A DNA stretch of 28,224 bases from Pezizomycotina sp. ARF18 (GCA_002224055.1 AZLU01000353.1:1-28224), one strand, 5' to 3'; shown: positions 1 to 11,440, counted from the stretch's first letter. Notes: generated by a model not told the origin, from the letters alone. A program made the numbers and translations.

Positions 1-868
1 AATATACTTTTATAAAAAATTATAGTTTTTTTAATATAAACGTTTTTAATTAAATTATAAAACTTTTACTAATTAGTTAAATTTTTATAGCTAATAAGAA
101 TAATAGAACTACTTTTATATTTTTTATATTATAATTTAGATAAAACTATATAATAGCTTAATAGCTCTAAACTTAATATATAATAAATTAGCTTGTTGTT
201 ATTTATTTTAGTTAGAGAGATACTACTATTTAGTAATTTTATTGAGAAATAATTTTTTTAAATATATTATTACTCTAATTACGTAATTTTAAAAGCCTTT
301 TAGAAAATAGGCTTTCTATAATATTAATATGCTTATTTAATTATTATATATATTATATACTTTACTATTAAGTTTATAATATTTATATAGTAATATAATT
401 TTATATTTAATTTTAGCTTTATTATAATATTTATTTATTTAAATTAAATATATATTAAAATTAGTTCGTTATTTATATAGTAATACTTATTATATAATTT
501 TATAATTAAATTAATATTCTATGTAGATATAAAATAATATAAGTAATTTTTAGCTACGATCTTATTCTTTAATAAATAAATTTATTATATTTCTATATAG
601 TTATTTATTATATAAAGAAAATATTTATTACCGTTTATATTGGGTATATTTATTATATAAATATTTATCTAGATAAAGTTTAATAGTTTTATTACTTAAA
701 TAATAGGTTAATAAAATACTTTATACGTTATTTTTTTAGCTTATACTTAATATAGTTCTTAGTTATATATTTAGAATATTAAATTAATAAAGTTAATGTT
801 ATTAGCTAATATTAAAAGCTTATGTAAATCAATAATATTTAGATACGCTATCTAATTATACTAAAGTT
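1..868. repeat. AT-rich, RIP-like decayed block
   Basis: The block is almost entirely A and T with very few C or G, dense TA dinucleotides and no long open frame. It ends sharply at the LTR-like repeat starting at 869. In filamentous ascomycetes this composition is the known product of repeat-induced point mutation on old transposons. Which transposon it was cannot be read. It may be the internal part of the element whose LTR lies at 869-1085, because in that repeat's orientation (minus) the block lies on the side where an internal region would follow a 5' LTR. Confidence 0.75.
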
Positions 869-1085
869 TGCTATCACTGTGTGTGGAAATTATGTGTGGA
901 AAGACTGGTGAGAGAGAGAGAGAGAGAGAGAAGACTTAGTGAAAGAACTTTATTGATTGAGCTAAGTGAAAACTAGAAGTGCTAGCTTGCTAAGGTATAG
1001 GCCGGCAGTGGAAAAACACCATTTATAGTGCCCAGATGCCAAGAAGGCAGATGCCAAGGAATGGGAAAAGTCTGCTAGTGCAACA
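869..1085 (-). repeat. LTR-like repeat, copy 1
   Basis: Read on the minus strand it begins TGTTG and ends GATAGCA, giving the TG...CA ends of an LTR. It matches the repeats at 13459-13666 and 23151-23333: a GGCATCTGCC-like motif, a TATA box (1020-1027 on the minus strand), a conserved block with TTTTTCCACTGCCGGCCTAT, and a (CT)n tract seen here as GA dinucleotides around 910-929. The flanking pentamers (AAGTT at 864-868 and TTGAT at 1086-1090) do not match, so no target-site duplication is visible. This copy may be one end of a longer, decayed element or may have recombined. It is not RIP-decayed, unlike the adjoining block. Confidence 0.75.
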
Positions 1086-1324
1086 TTGATAATAATAACA
1101 AGCAGACGCCAAACGAATTGGCCTTTATCCACAAGAGCTTATACAGATTTGTTTGGCGGTGCTCGACATGTGCTAAATTTTTTTTTTTTTTTTTCGCTTA
1201 AAAGTAAACTTTAGGCCAAGCGGTATAGAATTTTGACAATATTCAATTCAACTTTTACTGTCGCAAGAAACGATAAAAAAACCTCTTCCCTCCGTGAAAA
1301 CCAATCCCGTTATCTCCTCAAACA
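1086..1324. promoter_or_regulatory. UTP14 upstream region
   Basis: A 239-bp spacer separates the LTR-like repeat from the UTP14 start codon. It holds a run of 17 T at 1178-1194 and a pyrimidine/adenine-rich leader ending in the favourable start context CAAACAATGG. No clear TATA box was recognised. T-rich tracts upstream of fungal start codons are common and often nucleosome-poor; that role here is inference. Confidence 0.4.
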
Positions 1325-3330
1325 ATGGACTCACCGAGCGACAGTCCAGGTGTCGATACCAGTAAGCACGACGACGCCTCAGCGTCCAAGCTCCTCTCCT
1401 CGGTCTCAAACCTCTACAAAGACGACAGCGGCAGCAGCGGCAGCTACCGCCACGCCGGCGAATCGCTCCCTTTAAAAGATGCGAACGTGCAAGCGTCCTC
1501 GAAGCTACGGCTGGACGATATACTACCGACTATAACAGATGCGTCGCTACGCAAGTCGTCGAAGCAATTACAAAAAGAAGCCGAGCTTTCGAAAGCCGGC
1601 GCACGAACGATAAAGGTAAGAAAAAGAGCAAGAAGCTGGACGCGCCGATTAGCAGGTTAAAGCAGGATAAATTCAACCGGCAGCAGGCGCTCGAGGGTTC
1701 CAAGGAGGCGCTGGGAAGTGGGTGCCCACGGTGAAGCAGATGAGGGCCGCGGAGCACGTTGTTTTTCCTCTACCAATCATCAGACCAAATCGGTTACGAA
1801 GCCGGCGCGGAATAAGGTTGTTGTAGACGACAACGACGAATTGTCGAAGAAATTGAAGGATATTCGAAGATTTCGGTGGCGCTGGAGAACGAGGAGATGG
1901 AGCTAGAGAAGAAGTCGCAGGTTTCGAAGATGAGGCTGGCGAGGGAGCTGATGTTCCGGGAGGAGATCAAGGCGAAGAGGCAGAAGAAGATTAAATCCAA
2001 GACGTACAGGCGGATAAAGAAGAAGGAGAGGGAGCAGCATAAGAAGTACATTGCAATGCTGGCGAATGAGATTGAAGCGGTTAATCCGGAGGAGGAAGAG
2101 GAGGATAGTATGTTGGGCGACGTAGTGTCGGTGTAGACGCGGAAGGTGGTGATTCGGGCGATAGAGCATCATGGACTTCAGAGCGGGAAGGCGTCCAAGT
2201 CATGGAGTAGCGGCGGTGGGCGTGGCGTGGAGGGATCGGTTGAAGAAGACGATGAAGGCGGAGACGGGGAGGATGTGACTGCTGAGCTTGCGCGGGAAGA
2301 ACAACCTGCGGAGGCACTTGCAGCTGCAGCTTCAATAGACCACGCAGAGCCGAGATTATTCTATCGCAGGAACCTAAACCCAGATTATTCAACGACGGGT
2401 TTTCGAACTCTTTCCGCCAAGCAGCACAGAACAACAATACTACTACTTCTATGTCAAGCAAACCATCCTCAAAGCCGAAACCATCCCGGAGGGAACAAGA
2501 AAAAGCAATCACAAGAGTCGAAAAAGCGCCGTCACGAAGATGATGACGGCGAAAACTACATCGGCTTAACGGCTCAGAACCCGCTGTAAATCCGTGGCTC
2601 GTACAACAACCTGCCGGCAATAATGACAATGAGGAAGACGACAATGGTCAAGCAAATCCCAAAGTCAAAGCTGCAATTATGGCTATGGAAGCCCCGATCG
2701 CTGAACCTCCAAAGGCATTATTGATAGGCGACGGACCCGAGGCAGCTGCTGAGAATGCCCGGAGAGCGGAACAGGCATCTCTCGTAAAGAGGGCGTTCGC
2801 GGGAGACGACGTGATGGCCTCGTTGCTCCCGATGATGAAGACGAAGAGGACAAGAAAGCCTTCGGGAACGACAGTATCAAATCACTGCCAGGCTGGGGAA
2901 GCTGGACAGGGGTGGAGACCGAACGGCGCGAAAATCATTCTAAGAAACGTAAAGGAAAGAAAGCAGGCGCTCGCGCGACCGAAGCCAACGGCAACCCTCC
3001 AGAAAAGAAGAGGAAAGTGGACAACAACAGCAAGGTTCGCGTGAGCAATAAGGCTAATAAAAAGGTTCGTGAAAAAAAAAACCATTCCTGCTGTCTCTTC
3101 AATTATCATTAAAGATAAAAATGCTAACCGTCCCGTTATAATAGCAAGCAAAATACAGCGCCTCAACCTTGCCGTTCCCCTTCGAATCAAAGCAGCAGTA
3201 CGAAAGGTCTCTGAGGGTTCCAATAGGGCCGGAGTGGGCAACAAAGCAAATCTTCCGCAAGTCTACGACACCTCGCGTCCTCGTCAAGCACAGCAAAGTC
3301 ATAGAATCGATTTCGAATCCGATAAGCTAG
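1325..3330 (+). CDS. UTP14: Utp14, U3 snoRNP / SSU processome protein (frame interrupted)
   Basis: Utp14 is a nucleolar component of the small-subunit processome that activates the helicase Dhr1 to release U3 snoRNA during 18S rRNA maturation. The identification rests on several conserved blocks in order, in different frames: GKWVPTVKQMRAAEHVVFPL (about 1705-1765), the basic helix MFREEIKAKRQKKIKSKTYR (about 1951-2010), the NPWL motif (about 2593-2604), LVKRAFAGDD (about 2792-2821), LPGWGSWTG (about 2888-2914), and a C-terminal block with LPFPFESKQQYERSL and VPIGPEW ending at the TAG at 3328-3330. A basic stretch PEKKRKVD lies between the last two blocks. The start is ATG 1325 in context CAAACAATGG. 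At least seven frame changes occur; one (near 1716) is cured by a longer G run. At about 670 codons it is shorter than the roughly 900 residues usual for the family, so some acidic or linker sequence may be missing. The stretch 2110-2560 is the least readable. Confidence 0.85.
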
Positions 3331-3982
3331 TCGATTTATTCTCTCCTTCAGATATCCCGCCTTGGTTATCTTTTTCTTGTATTTTTAATCCCGTAGGTCA
3401 TTTATAATGATAATGTGTACTATATGGATGTAACTATAGAAAAGTGTTGGCTGTATTAGAGCGTTCCAAGTATCGGTGCGCTCATAATGTCTATGCGAAT
3501 ATTCGTAATCTAGATATGCTCACCGAGGAAAGAATATCCTCTTGCAATTTACATACCTATTAAAAGTTCCTATATCGTCATCCCGTATTTGGGAATAAAT
3601 TAACTCGCATTACGTTGAAAATTTTCACTTGTGTAGATATGACTAGTTTTTCACAGCCTTCATTACGGATATATACCAACACCTGTTGACCTATATTAGG
3701 TAAATAGAAGAAAAACATTGATGTTATTATCAAGCACATACGGTGAGTATCTATAGGTACTTTATCGAAGAAACACATATTACAACAAGTAAAATAGTTG
3801 ACACTTAAACACGGGGACTTGAACATCGACCAGGGAAAAAAGCATTTACACTACTAAGAAATCCAAAAAACATCAAGACAGATTGGTCAAGCGAAAAAAA
3901 TCCATATACAGCAAATTATTTACAAAAAAAAAAAGGGAAAGGGTGCTTTAAAATGGCTCCTCGATCGACCATTACCATACTT
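3331..3982. other. Spacer between convergent genes
   Basis: This is the 3' intergenic space between UTP14 and the Cys-rich membrane-protein gene. It is AT-rich and has an A run near 3925-3937. I see no conserved coding sequence, repeat or RNA gene in it. Confidence 0.6.
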
Positions 3983-5428
3983 CTACTCCAACTCATGAGT
4001 ATCAGTTTTATCCGACGGAAAATAGTCCGGTACGGGACCGGAACGTTCGCCCTTTAGACCGACGTTCGTAGGCAGCTCAGCCACGGTATTCTCAGGGATC
4101 GTCGGCTGGTTAGCGACGGGCAGCGGCGACACAACCGACGGGCTGACTACCGATGGGCTCGTAACCTCGCTGCCTGCATAGTTCGTATGGGGCGGGAGGT
4201 ACTGCTGCTGCGATTCCTGGTAAGCGGGGACCGGAGGCTGGTTGCCGCCCGGAGTCAGATGCTGCATCGGAACGGCAGCACCAGCACCAGCACCAGCGGG
4301 AGGCTGCACGTAGCTGGCGTACTGAAAGTTCGAAGGTCCCGTCATCGTCGTCGACCCTGCTCCAGCCGTGGAGCCGTTCGCCTGAGGCGGGGGCGTAACG
4401 TGGACGGTCCTCCTAGAGCGCACGAACAGGAAGATCGCCCCACCGAGGAGAAGAAGGCCCCCGATTCCGACACCAACGCCTATTCCGGCTTTGGCGCCGG
4501 TGGATAGGCCCTTCTTCTCCCCACCGGAGGAATTAGCACGCTGGCAGAGACAGTTGGAGCACGCGCGCCGCCGCCGCTTTCACCCGCGCCAGCGGTCGTT
4601 GCCGTACCGGGTCCGATACAGGCCGGAACGGAGCCCGAAAACCCGCACACGAACCCGAGATTGCAGCATCCGCCGCCTAGGCTGGCCGCACAGGTGGATT
4701 GACCTACCGGGCAGCCGTTGAGCTCGGATCCCGTAACCGCCGACGTCGCCGAGCAGGAATTGCCTGAGACACATATAGACCCGATGCCGCAGCACTGGCC
4801 GCCGAACTGCTTCTGGCACTGGAACTGGGTTTGGGCGCAGGCCGGCGACAACAGCTGTTCGAACCAGTCGCGGAAGGGCTGCACAGGTACGAATCGCTTT
4901 CGCACGGATCGTTGCCGCACGTTCCGTCGCTAATCGGACAGCACTTAGGCGAGGCTGTAGTATCGTAATAGCAGTACTGGGCGTTGGGACAGCAAGCGGC
5001 AATCCGATATCCGCACCTGAATATAATGAATCGAAATTAGTTCGCGATTCCGTCCAGTAACATGAAACAAAAGTAAGAAAATATATAACCAGTTGAATAT
5101 TCAATCAACCAAAAAAAATTCAGTTGAGGAAGTATATTCATCGAACGTTCGGTAATAGAAAAGCGCTTCGCTAAAAAAGGCCACGCCATGATGAAAACGT
5201 ACATGTATGCTGTCCCATTAAACATCCATCGATTTGCCGCTTGAATAGGTCGAAATGCGCATGCGTGGTTATAGGACCATTCACTATCGTGCCGATTCGC
5301 GGCATCGCGTCTACGGTTGGTCGTGGAGTAGGTTGCATGTAGCCATGATGGACCGCGGCGTACGATAGCAAGGGCCAGATCGTTAGCAGAATCGAGAGCG
5401 ACGGCATCGTGCGCGACACTATCGCCAT
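3983..5428 (-). CDS. Secreted Cys-rich, single-pass membrane protein (frame interrupted)
   Basis: The start at ATG 5428 opens a signal peptide (MPSLSILLTIWPLLSYAA). A Cys-rich ectodomain follows, in two parts. The first is an N-terminal part around CCPNAQYCYYD and CCPISDGTCGNDPC. The second holds two similar modules of the CxxxFGGQCC / CxxSLGGGCC type: CAQTQFQCQKQFGGQCC and CPVGQSTCAASLGGGCC. Then come a Ser/Gly-rich stalk, a Gly/Leu/Ile transmembrane helix (about 4420-4490), a basic stop-transfer RSRR, and a Pro/Gln/Ser-rich cytoplasmic tail ending at 3983. A likely intron is 5017-5202 (GTACGT...TTCAG). The frame breaks at about 4855 and 4530; the first is cured by a CC to CCC change, and another break lies near the end of exon 1. 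The architecture suggests a cell-surface sensor or wall-associated protein, but I do not recognise a named family and assign no function. Confidence 0.7.
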
Positions 5429-5433
5429 ATAAT

Positions 5434-5437
<4 letters not shown>

Positions 5438-5468
<31 letters not shown>
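5438..5468. repeat. A31 homopolymer (T31 on the coding strand) in a 5' leader
   Basis: An uninterrupted run of 31 A lies 9 bases upstream of the start codon of the minus-strand Cys-rich protein gene. On that gene's strand it is a T31 tract in the presumed 5' UTR or core promoter. Confidence 0.9.
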
Positions 5469-5470
<2 letters not shown>

Positions 5471-7150
5471 AGCGCAGTGAGTAGGATATTTTGTTGTTTA
5501 TACTCGGCAGTCTGAGAAAGCCCGCATCAAGGATGAAAGCAGTATCTTCTCGATTAAATGTCCGCGATCTCGAGTCCAATATCCGAAAGCGGATTCATTC
5601 GGATATGAATTCACATTAATGACCCGGAAGAGAATAGAAAAGAGAGGGCCTTTTTCGACAGCTCCCCTGGATGAGTGAGATTGTAAATATTACTTGATCC
5701 AGGAAGAAAAAAGGTCCATGTAAGCAGCGGTGGAGACAAAGAGTCCTCCCCACTATAAAGAAAAAAGTTCCCAAAAAAGAAAAGAGACAGAGAAGAATAG
5801 ATGGCACAGCACGCGATTCAGCTTTTGTTTGCAAATCAAGAGAAAGTTTTCTGGTTGCTTATTATTCAATAAAGAAATAATGATAACTTGGTTAATCGGA
5901 CAAACAAGACTTGGCCAAAAACCCACTTTTGGTGCTATTCTCCGTTCAAACTTCAAAGACAGAAAAAGGACTCCACAAAGAGGTATGATAGGCGAACTTT
6001 CGCTATCCCCGAGATCTTTTTGTTTTAACCGAGCGGCGAGTTATATAAGAGAAAGAGCTCGGAAGAGACTTATACTCCGAATACTTGTGCCGAATATATG
6101 AAGAGGAGTGGTAGGAAATGTCGCCTATAAAGACGGCAGTACGTGCGAAGTCCTATAAATCAGTTTTGTATCCATTGATAGCTTGCGCTATATATTTCCT
6201 CGCCGCGCCTATAGCCTATTATGCAACAGAATACCTACACAGTATCGAGATTATATGTTAGCGAAAATTGCATCTATTACAAGACCAAAAGAAGGTAAAG
6301 AGAAATATATTTGAGGGCGAGGAACACTTCTCGACTTCTCCTATCGCTACCAAGCGCCAGTCGCAATCGCATAAAATAGCTTACTGGGTAGGTAGGCTCT
6401 ATAGCTCTATCTATAACACACGATGGTCGGAGGCGCTTTCCAGCCACTGAGCCGTACGATATACATTCCTATAAAATCGGCAGTAGCCATCCACTACCGC
6501 TGGTTGAAGTCTCCAGTCAGCATGTGTTGAATTAGCTGCCTCTCACTTTCTATTTCTATGGGGGTTCTTGCAAACGATATCGTTCGTCTACCCATGTTTC
6601 CGGACGAGGACAGGCCAGCAAGTAGGGAATTAAAAAAGCGACAACGAAACTTGAGATAGATTATAACCAAATAGCCGACTCTAGATATTGATATGAGATA
6701 GCCCAAATACTCCGTCTTTAATACTATTTGAAGATAGCTACGAAAGGTTTCTCTGGGGTTAGATATACACCAGTCTTACAATAATGATATTGAGCATGGT
6801 TCAAAAAAAAGTAGTCATTAAAAATAAATTCCGGATCTCTTTTTCCTTTTTTTTTTTTTTTTTTTTTCTTTCTTTTTTTTTCCAATTCCAATTAAATGCT
6901 TTGCTTTGCCCACAATAAGCAGTTGAAACAAAACCTACGTAACGTATCACCACCACCGCTCACCTTATCCTTCCTCCTATTTAACACCCACTTCATCTTC
7001 CGTCTAACGTTAACTTGCTCATTTTTCCCTTCACTTGTCACTGTGAAGGGAAGCTCTCTATTTATCGAAGTGTGCAATTGCATTCTTCTGGTTCGTTAAA
7101 GTTACCGCCCAATATCAAATCTCCTATATATCCCTACTGCACCGAAAAGA
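5469..7150. other. Gene-free spacer between divergent genes
   Basis: This 1.7-kb spacer separates the minus-strand Cys-rich gene from the plus-strand omega-amidase gene and should hold both promoters. I see short inverted repeats (ATCCGAA...TTCGGAT near 5580-5605), a T21 run at 6847-6867, and many in-frame stops. No frame shows a recognisable protein, and no tRNA-like cloverleaf was found. Confidence 0.55.
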
Positions 7151-8217
7151 ATGTATCGGGCATCGAGCATCCTTAAAAACCAACTAAAGCTTGCTTTGAT
7201 TCAGCTTGCCAGTGGTCAGTGGACCGAAAAAATGATGCTGTATGATATTCGTTCCTTCTCTCTTCTCTTACCATTTTTATTCCCTATTTCGTTTGCATTT
7301 AGGACCAAACAAGAGCCAAAATCTACAGCATGCTAGGGAAAAGGTTCTTGAAGCTGCCAAGGAGGGAGCAAAGATAGTGGTCCTACCCGTCAGTATATGT
7401 AATCCACGAAAATGCGATGTTCCTTCTTCATTTACGTTCGATAGCTAACAAACAGCTATATCTTACATCCTACAGGAATGCTTCAATTCTCCGTATGGGA
7501 CAAAATATTTTGCGCAGTATGCAGAATCCCTCTCTAACAAGTCCAGTTCCGAATCTTTCACGGCCCTTTCGGCTATGGCCAAGGATTCTTCTACATATCT
7601 AGTCGGTGGCTCGATCCCCGAGTATGATGAAAGCACTAAGAAGTATTTCAACACTTCCCTCACTTTCTCTCCCGAAGGAGACCTGTTAGCAACCCACAGG
7701 AAGATTCACCTTTCGATATCGATGTGCCCGGCAAGATCAAGTTCACCGAGTCGGAGGTGCTCTCCGGAGGTTCGAATATAACCATCGTAGATACAGCTTA
7801 TGGGAAGCTTGAGTGGCCATATGCTACGACATCCGCTTCCCCGAGTTGGCCATGATTGCCGCTAGGAAAGGCTGCTTTGCTATGATATACCCAGGCGCCT
7901 TCAACCTGACCACAGGCCCGCTGCATTGGCAGTTACTGGCGCGCGGAAGAGCGGTCGACAATCAGATCTACGTTGCTCTGACCAGCCCTGCTAGGGATAT
8001 AACCGCCGACTACAGTGCTGGGGTCATAGCCTGGTTGTTGATCCAATGGGCGCGGTCTTACAAGAATTAGAACACGATGAAGGGACTGTCTACGCTGAAC
8101 TTGAGCCGAAGTCCATTGAGGAGACCAGGCAGAGCATCCCGGTAACAATTCAGAGGAGGTTTGACGTTTACCTGGATGTTTCAGACGACGCCAGGATCAA
8201 GTCAGCTGCTGAATAAA
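7151..8217 (+). CDS. NIT3: Omega-amidase, nitrilase superfamily (NIT2/NIT3 type; frame interrupted)
   Basis: This enzyme hydrolyses alpha-ketoglutaramate and alpha-ketosuccinamate to the 2-oxoacid and ammonia, clearing products of glutamine/asparagine transamination. The Glu-Lys-Cys triad of the family is visible: Glu in [10 protein letters not shown], Lys in HRKIHL, Cys in [11 protein letters not shown]. Also present are [25 protein letters not shown] and [17 protein letters not shown], characteristic of omega-amidases rather than other nitrilases. Intron 1 is 7215-7302 (GTCAGT...TTTAG) and intron 2 is 7389-7475 (GTCAGT...TACAG), which splits the catalytic LP|ECF. In exon 3 three single-base losses break the frame: near 7712 (TTT read as TT, before FDIDVPG), near 7810 (GG read as G, before VAICYD) and near 8021 (a G run one short, before HSLVVDP). 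With these allowed for, protein continues to the TAA at 8215-8217. Length (about 300 residues) fits. The enzyme may be cytosolic or mitochondrial. Confidence 0.9.
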
Positions 8218-8571
8218 ATTGGTCGAATTCACATCTTCGAAACGGATGTCCTTAATCTCCACGAATCGAACATAGCTTACATGTGTAAGTTTTCAATGGG
8301 TAGGTTCTTTGTGTCTATAGAGACTAGAAAAAAAACAATTGTAAATAGATTCTTTCCTAAATTCATAACGTACCTCAAAGAATCCGTTCTGTCTATACTC
8401 TAATAATATCATGAAAAGTGAATCATAAACAAACCCATATATGTTTTAAAAATACAAAATTAAAAAATAAAAAAAGATGACTGAATGAACTAAGCATAAA
8501 TATTATAAACTACAAGATGAGAGAGATATCATGATACACAGATCAATTTTCGAGAAATCATTATTAATATA
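8218..8571. other. Spacer between convergent genes
   Basis: This AT-rich 3' spacer lies between the omega-amidase and indoleamine dioxygenase genes. It contains AATAAA-like and A-rich stretches that could serve 3' processing (near 8213 and 8461-8475) and nothing else I recognise. Confidence 0.5.
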
Positions 8572-10421
8572 TCACTGGTACTTGGCAACCATATCCTCTC
8601 CTCTTTCCTCATCTTTCACGTACTTCTTGACCTCCTTATCCAATGTAGTCGTTTGACGGTCAACAGTGTCACGGATCCGCTCGATCTCTTCCTTGTCTTT
8701 GTGTGTTAGGGGCTTTTCCGACGCTTCAAAACTGTCAACATGCTTGAGGGTCTCATTCATCATAGCAAGTACGGCACTAAGCTGGTTCGGCAACCACGTA
8801 ACGATCGGGCTTCCTCCAGTGCAGTAGGGTGGCGAGTTTTCTTGATAATGTACTCTCTGGTAAAGCACCAATGTCTCCACCTGAATTCCCTCACCTGGTC
8901 GAGGATCAAGAGGTAGAGTACTGTTTCAAAAGTATGCTATTAGCAAACTTTCAGGCACCAATAGTCCCTTTTCTCCCAGCTAAGCAAAGAACGTATTTGG
9001 AGGACTCGGACTGCTTACTTGATGATGACCTCGCAGTTTTGGCGTACTCTTGAACACCTTGGTGCCCTGGCTTCCTTTCGCTTTTACGGCAACATACTCT
9101 AGGAACTCTCTGTGATTACCCGGACGGTATTTCCTGAAATCCTTCAAATAGTCGTAAGCGGATTCTCAGGCATTGGTATTTCACACAGGTTGTCCACTAA
9201 GGGTATCATGCTGTCGTTGGCACCACTTTCGCCTCTGAAAGATAGTGGCTCGTCCGATACCCCTTCGTATATTACGCCGTTAGGGAACATGGACTGCGAC
9301 GTGATTCCCATGATAAATGTTCTGAACGATGTGTAGGCGCCGGGCTTCGACTTTTGCCACATGCCTATAACCAGATTATCGTAGTAGCAAAGCCCTTTGT
9401 CCCCCCCTTTTTTTTTTTTTTTAATGATGGGACTGATGTTTAAAGGTCAGTAACTAACTCTCCATAACACCATTAACTTTTTTCAAACTGTTATATACTG
9501 TCCTCAGCCCCTCGTCAAAGGCCTCTCGCTTGCGGTTCGTGTCGTCATCGTCCATTGAATTTAGCACCTGAGTAGCGCCCTTAACGATGCCACCGCTGTG
9601 TTTAACCATGTCAACATGAACGAGGACGAATCCGGCTTCGCTGCTTGTGCGATCCAAGCCGTGCTCGAATGCTCGGATCAACGCAAGATTGTTATATGTT
9701 AGTCCTGCCGAAGGATCTAATAGACGGTAGTTGAACAGCGCATATGAGCCGGCGTATTCCATGAATGGCTTGAAACCCGTCCTGAACAATCAAACCGGTT
9801 AATGGTTGTGCCTATACCTCCTTTTACTATATTTTTATTGCTTTAAAAGGATTATACGGAAGCTCTTCAGGGAATACCCACAATTCAGCAACTTTGGCAA
9901 TTGGCTGCGCAATATTCTTTGGTAACACGTCCCTTCCTAGACCGTACTCCTTACCGCCTGTAGCCTCGGACTTTAGGTGGCAGGGTTCCAGCAGATAGGC
10001 ACTGGCGAGGAACGAATAGTCCCTATACAGAGCGTTCAGGAGGGGTTGGTTATCCTTGTAGAGGTCAATCTTGTCGAAGAGGTTTGGGAATTTGGTGTCA
10101 ACAGTTTCACCGAGCTGCCCGCCGCAAGCAAACCAGGCTCTCCGGACGCCTTCGTTATAGGCATTTCCTGAAGGATTTCTTCGAGGGCAGAAAACTCGTC
10201 AGGTAGGGTAACAATTGGTTCCTAAACGTAATAACACCGTTTAGCACATCCGGCATATTGTTATAGGAAACAAATTGCCAAAAAAAAGGTCAGTAGAAAA
10301 CTTACTTGGCGAGGAAGAAATCCGCGAGTGGTGCTGACCATGAACGCAGGAAGGGCCTTGTTTTGAGGAAGGTGTCATCCAGGACGTTAAACGTCGAATA
10401 TGGAGCTGCTGCGGGAGCCAT
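8572..10421 (-). CDS. Indoleamine 2,3-dioxygenase family haem enzyme (frame interrupted)
   Basis: It opens the tryptophan indole ring with O2 to give N-formylkynurenine, the first step of the kynurenine/NAD pathway (yeast BNA2, Aspergillus ido genes). Conserved blocks in order: PLADFFLAK, RRAWFACGGQLGETVDTKFP, LLNALYRDYSFLASAYLLEP, GFKPFMEYAGSYALFNYRLL, IRAFEHGLDRTSSEAGFVLV, FIMGITSQSMFPNGVIYEGV, FRGESGANDSMIP, REFRWRHW and GGSPIVTWLPNQL. The His in RHW is the likely proximal haem ligand by family position. Introns: 10222-10305, 9782-9881, 9365-9458 and probably 8921-9018, all GT-AG, 84-100 bp. Start ATG 10421; stop at 8572-8574. Frame breaks at about 10221, 10170, 9143 and 8822 are each repaired by one extra base in a GG, A/G, TT or A run. 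The C-terminus after the haem-binding block is rich in Lys and Glu. Fungi often have several paralogues; which one this is cannot be told. Confidence 0.9.
9401..9422. repeat. C7T15 homopolymer pair inside an IDO intron
   Basis: Seven C followed by fifteen T on the plus strand lie inside the third intron (9365-9458) of the indoleamine dioxygenase gene. On the coding strand this is A15G7, so it is not the polypyrimidine tract of the acceptor. Confidence 0.85.
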
Positions 10422-11440
10422 TTCGACTTTCTGTTCCAAGTTGATTCTCAAGTGGGAAAGTTGTGCGTTGTAAGCTTATATACAGCGTTTCGCAATCGCT
10501 TCGTCCGGGTCGGTAATATCAAAATTTGTAGCTGTTTTATATTACAGCTCTCAGGTACGCAATATACTCTTGGAGCTCTTTATCTTAATATGTTTTAATG
10601 ATGAGTTTTGTGTCCGGCGTGTCTCGAAGAAGCTTTTAAACTTCTTGCTTTATCAGACTTCACAGGGCCGAGATCTAGACTATAAATCTATGAGAATAGA
10701 AAAAACTTATATATATGAATAGTTCTAAGAGGAGTTGGTGGTTTAGAAAACTGGATGGCAGCTAGAGCAAGTGCTCACTTATATAGACAAAACCTGAACT
10801 AGAGTTCCACATCATCGACGATCCATCCAGAGACCAAGACAGTACTTGGTATCTTTAGACGATTTCGTGCCCTCTCGTCTCATGTTTCTTTGGGTGTAAG
10901 GGCCTACTACTACGCCTAACATGCCCAATTAACAACGTTAATTAGCTTAAAGAGTATTGGTTTAGTTCTCAACAACCAGGCCTCATGCTTGCACGCGATC
11001 CACTCCGAGGACATGGAAATTGACCTCCGACGTTCTGTTACCAAAGGAGTTGTTCCAGTTTAAAGACTTCATGGTGCTAGGGGCGAAAAGAAGAAAAGAA
11101 AGAAGGAAAAGAATACAGACAGTGAAAAATGCACATCACCAATCAGTTCAAAGTTAATAGGAGAGGAAGGAAAATGTGCTTGATGCGCAGAAACCTGACG
11201 GGCAGCTAACCTGTTCTTCGTACGTAATAGATATTCAACTACTCACATGACACAACACACCTCCACCACAACTACAATACACAACCCCAAGCTCGCCTAA
11301 AGAAAAATTAATTTTCTGGTTTCTTTTTTTTTTGAAAAAAAAGAGCGAAATGTCTCACGATATTGATAGTGGATGGTGATAACGCAATGCACGCGCAAAA
11401 CTATCCGCAAGACAAGCTTGTTGTAGAGCTAAGGGAGCTT

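Noticed and set aside
1-868. Mitochondrial-like AT-rich sequence
   Set aside because: It lacks GC clusters, tRNAs or long reading frames in the mitochondrial code, and its TA-dense, C/G-depleted make-up next to an LTR fits RIP better.
3800-3850. tRNA-like T-loop signature on the minus strand (GTTCAAGTCCCC)
   Set aside because: The five-base T stem does not pair and no acceptor or anticodon arm can be formed around it.
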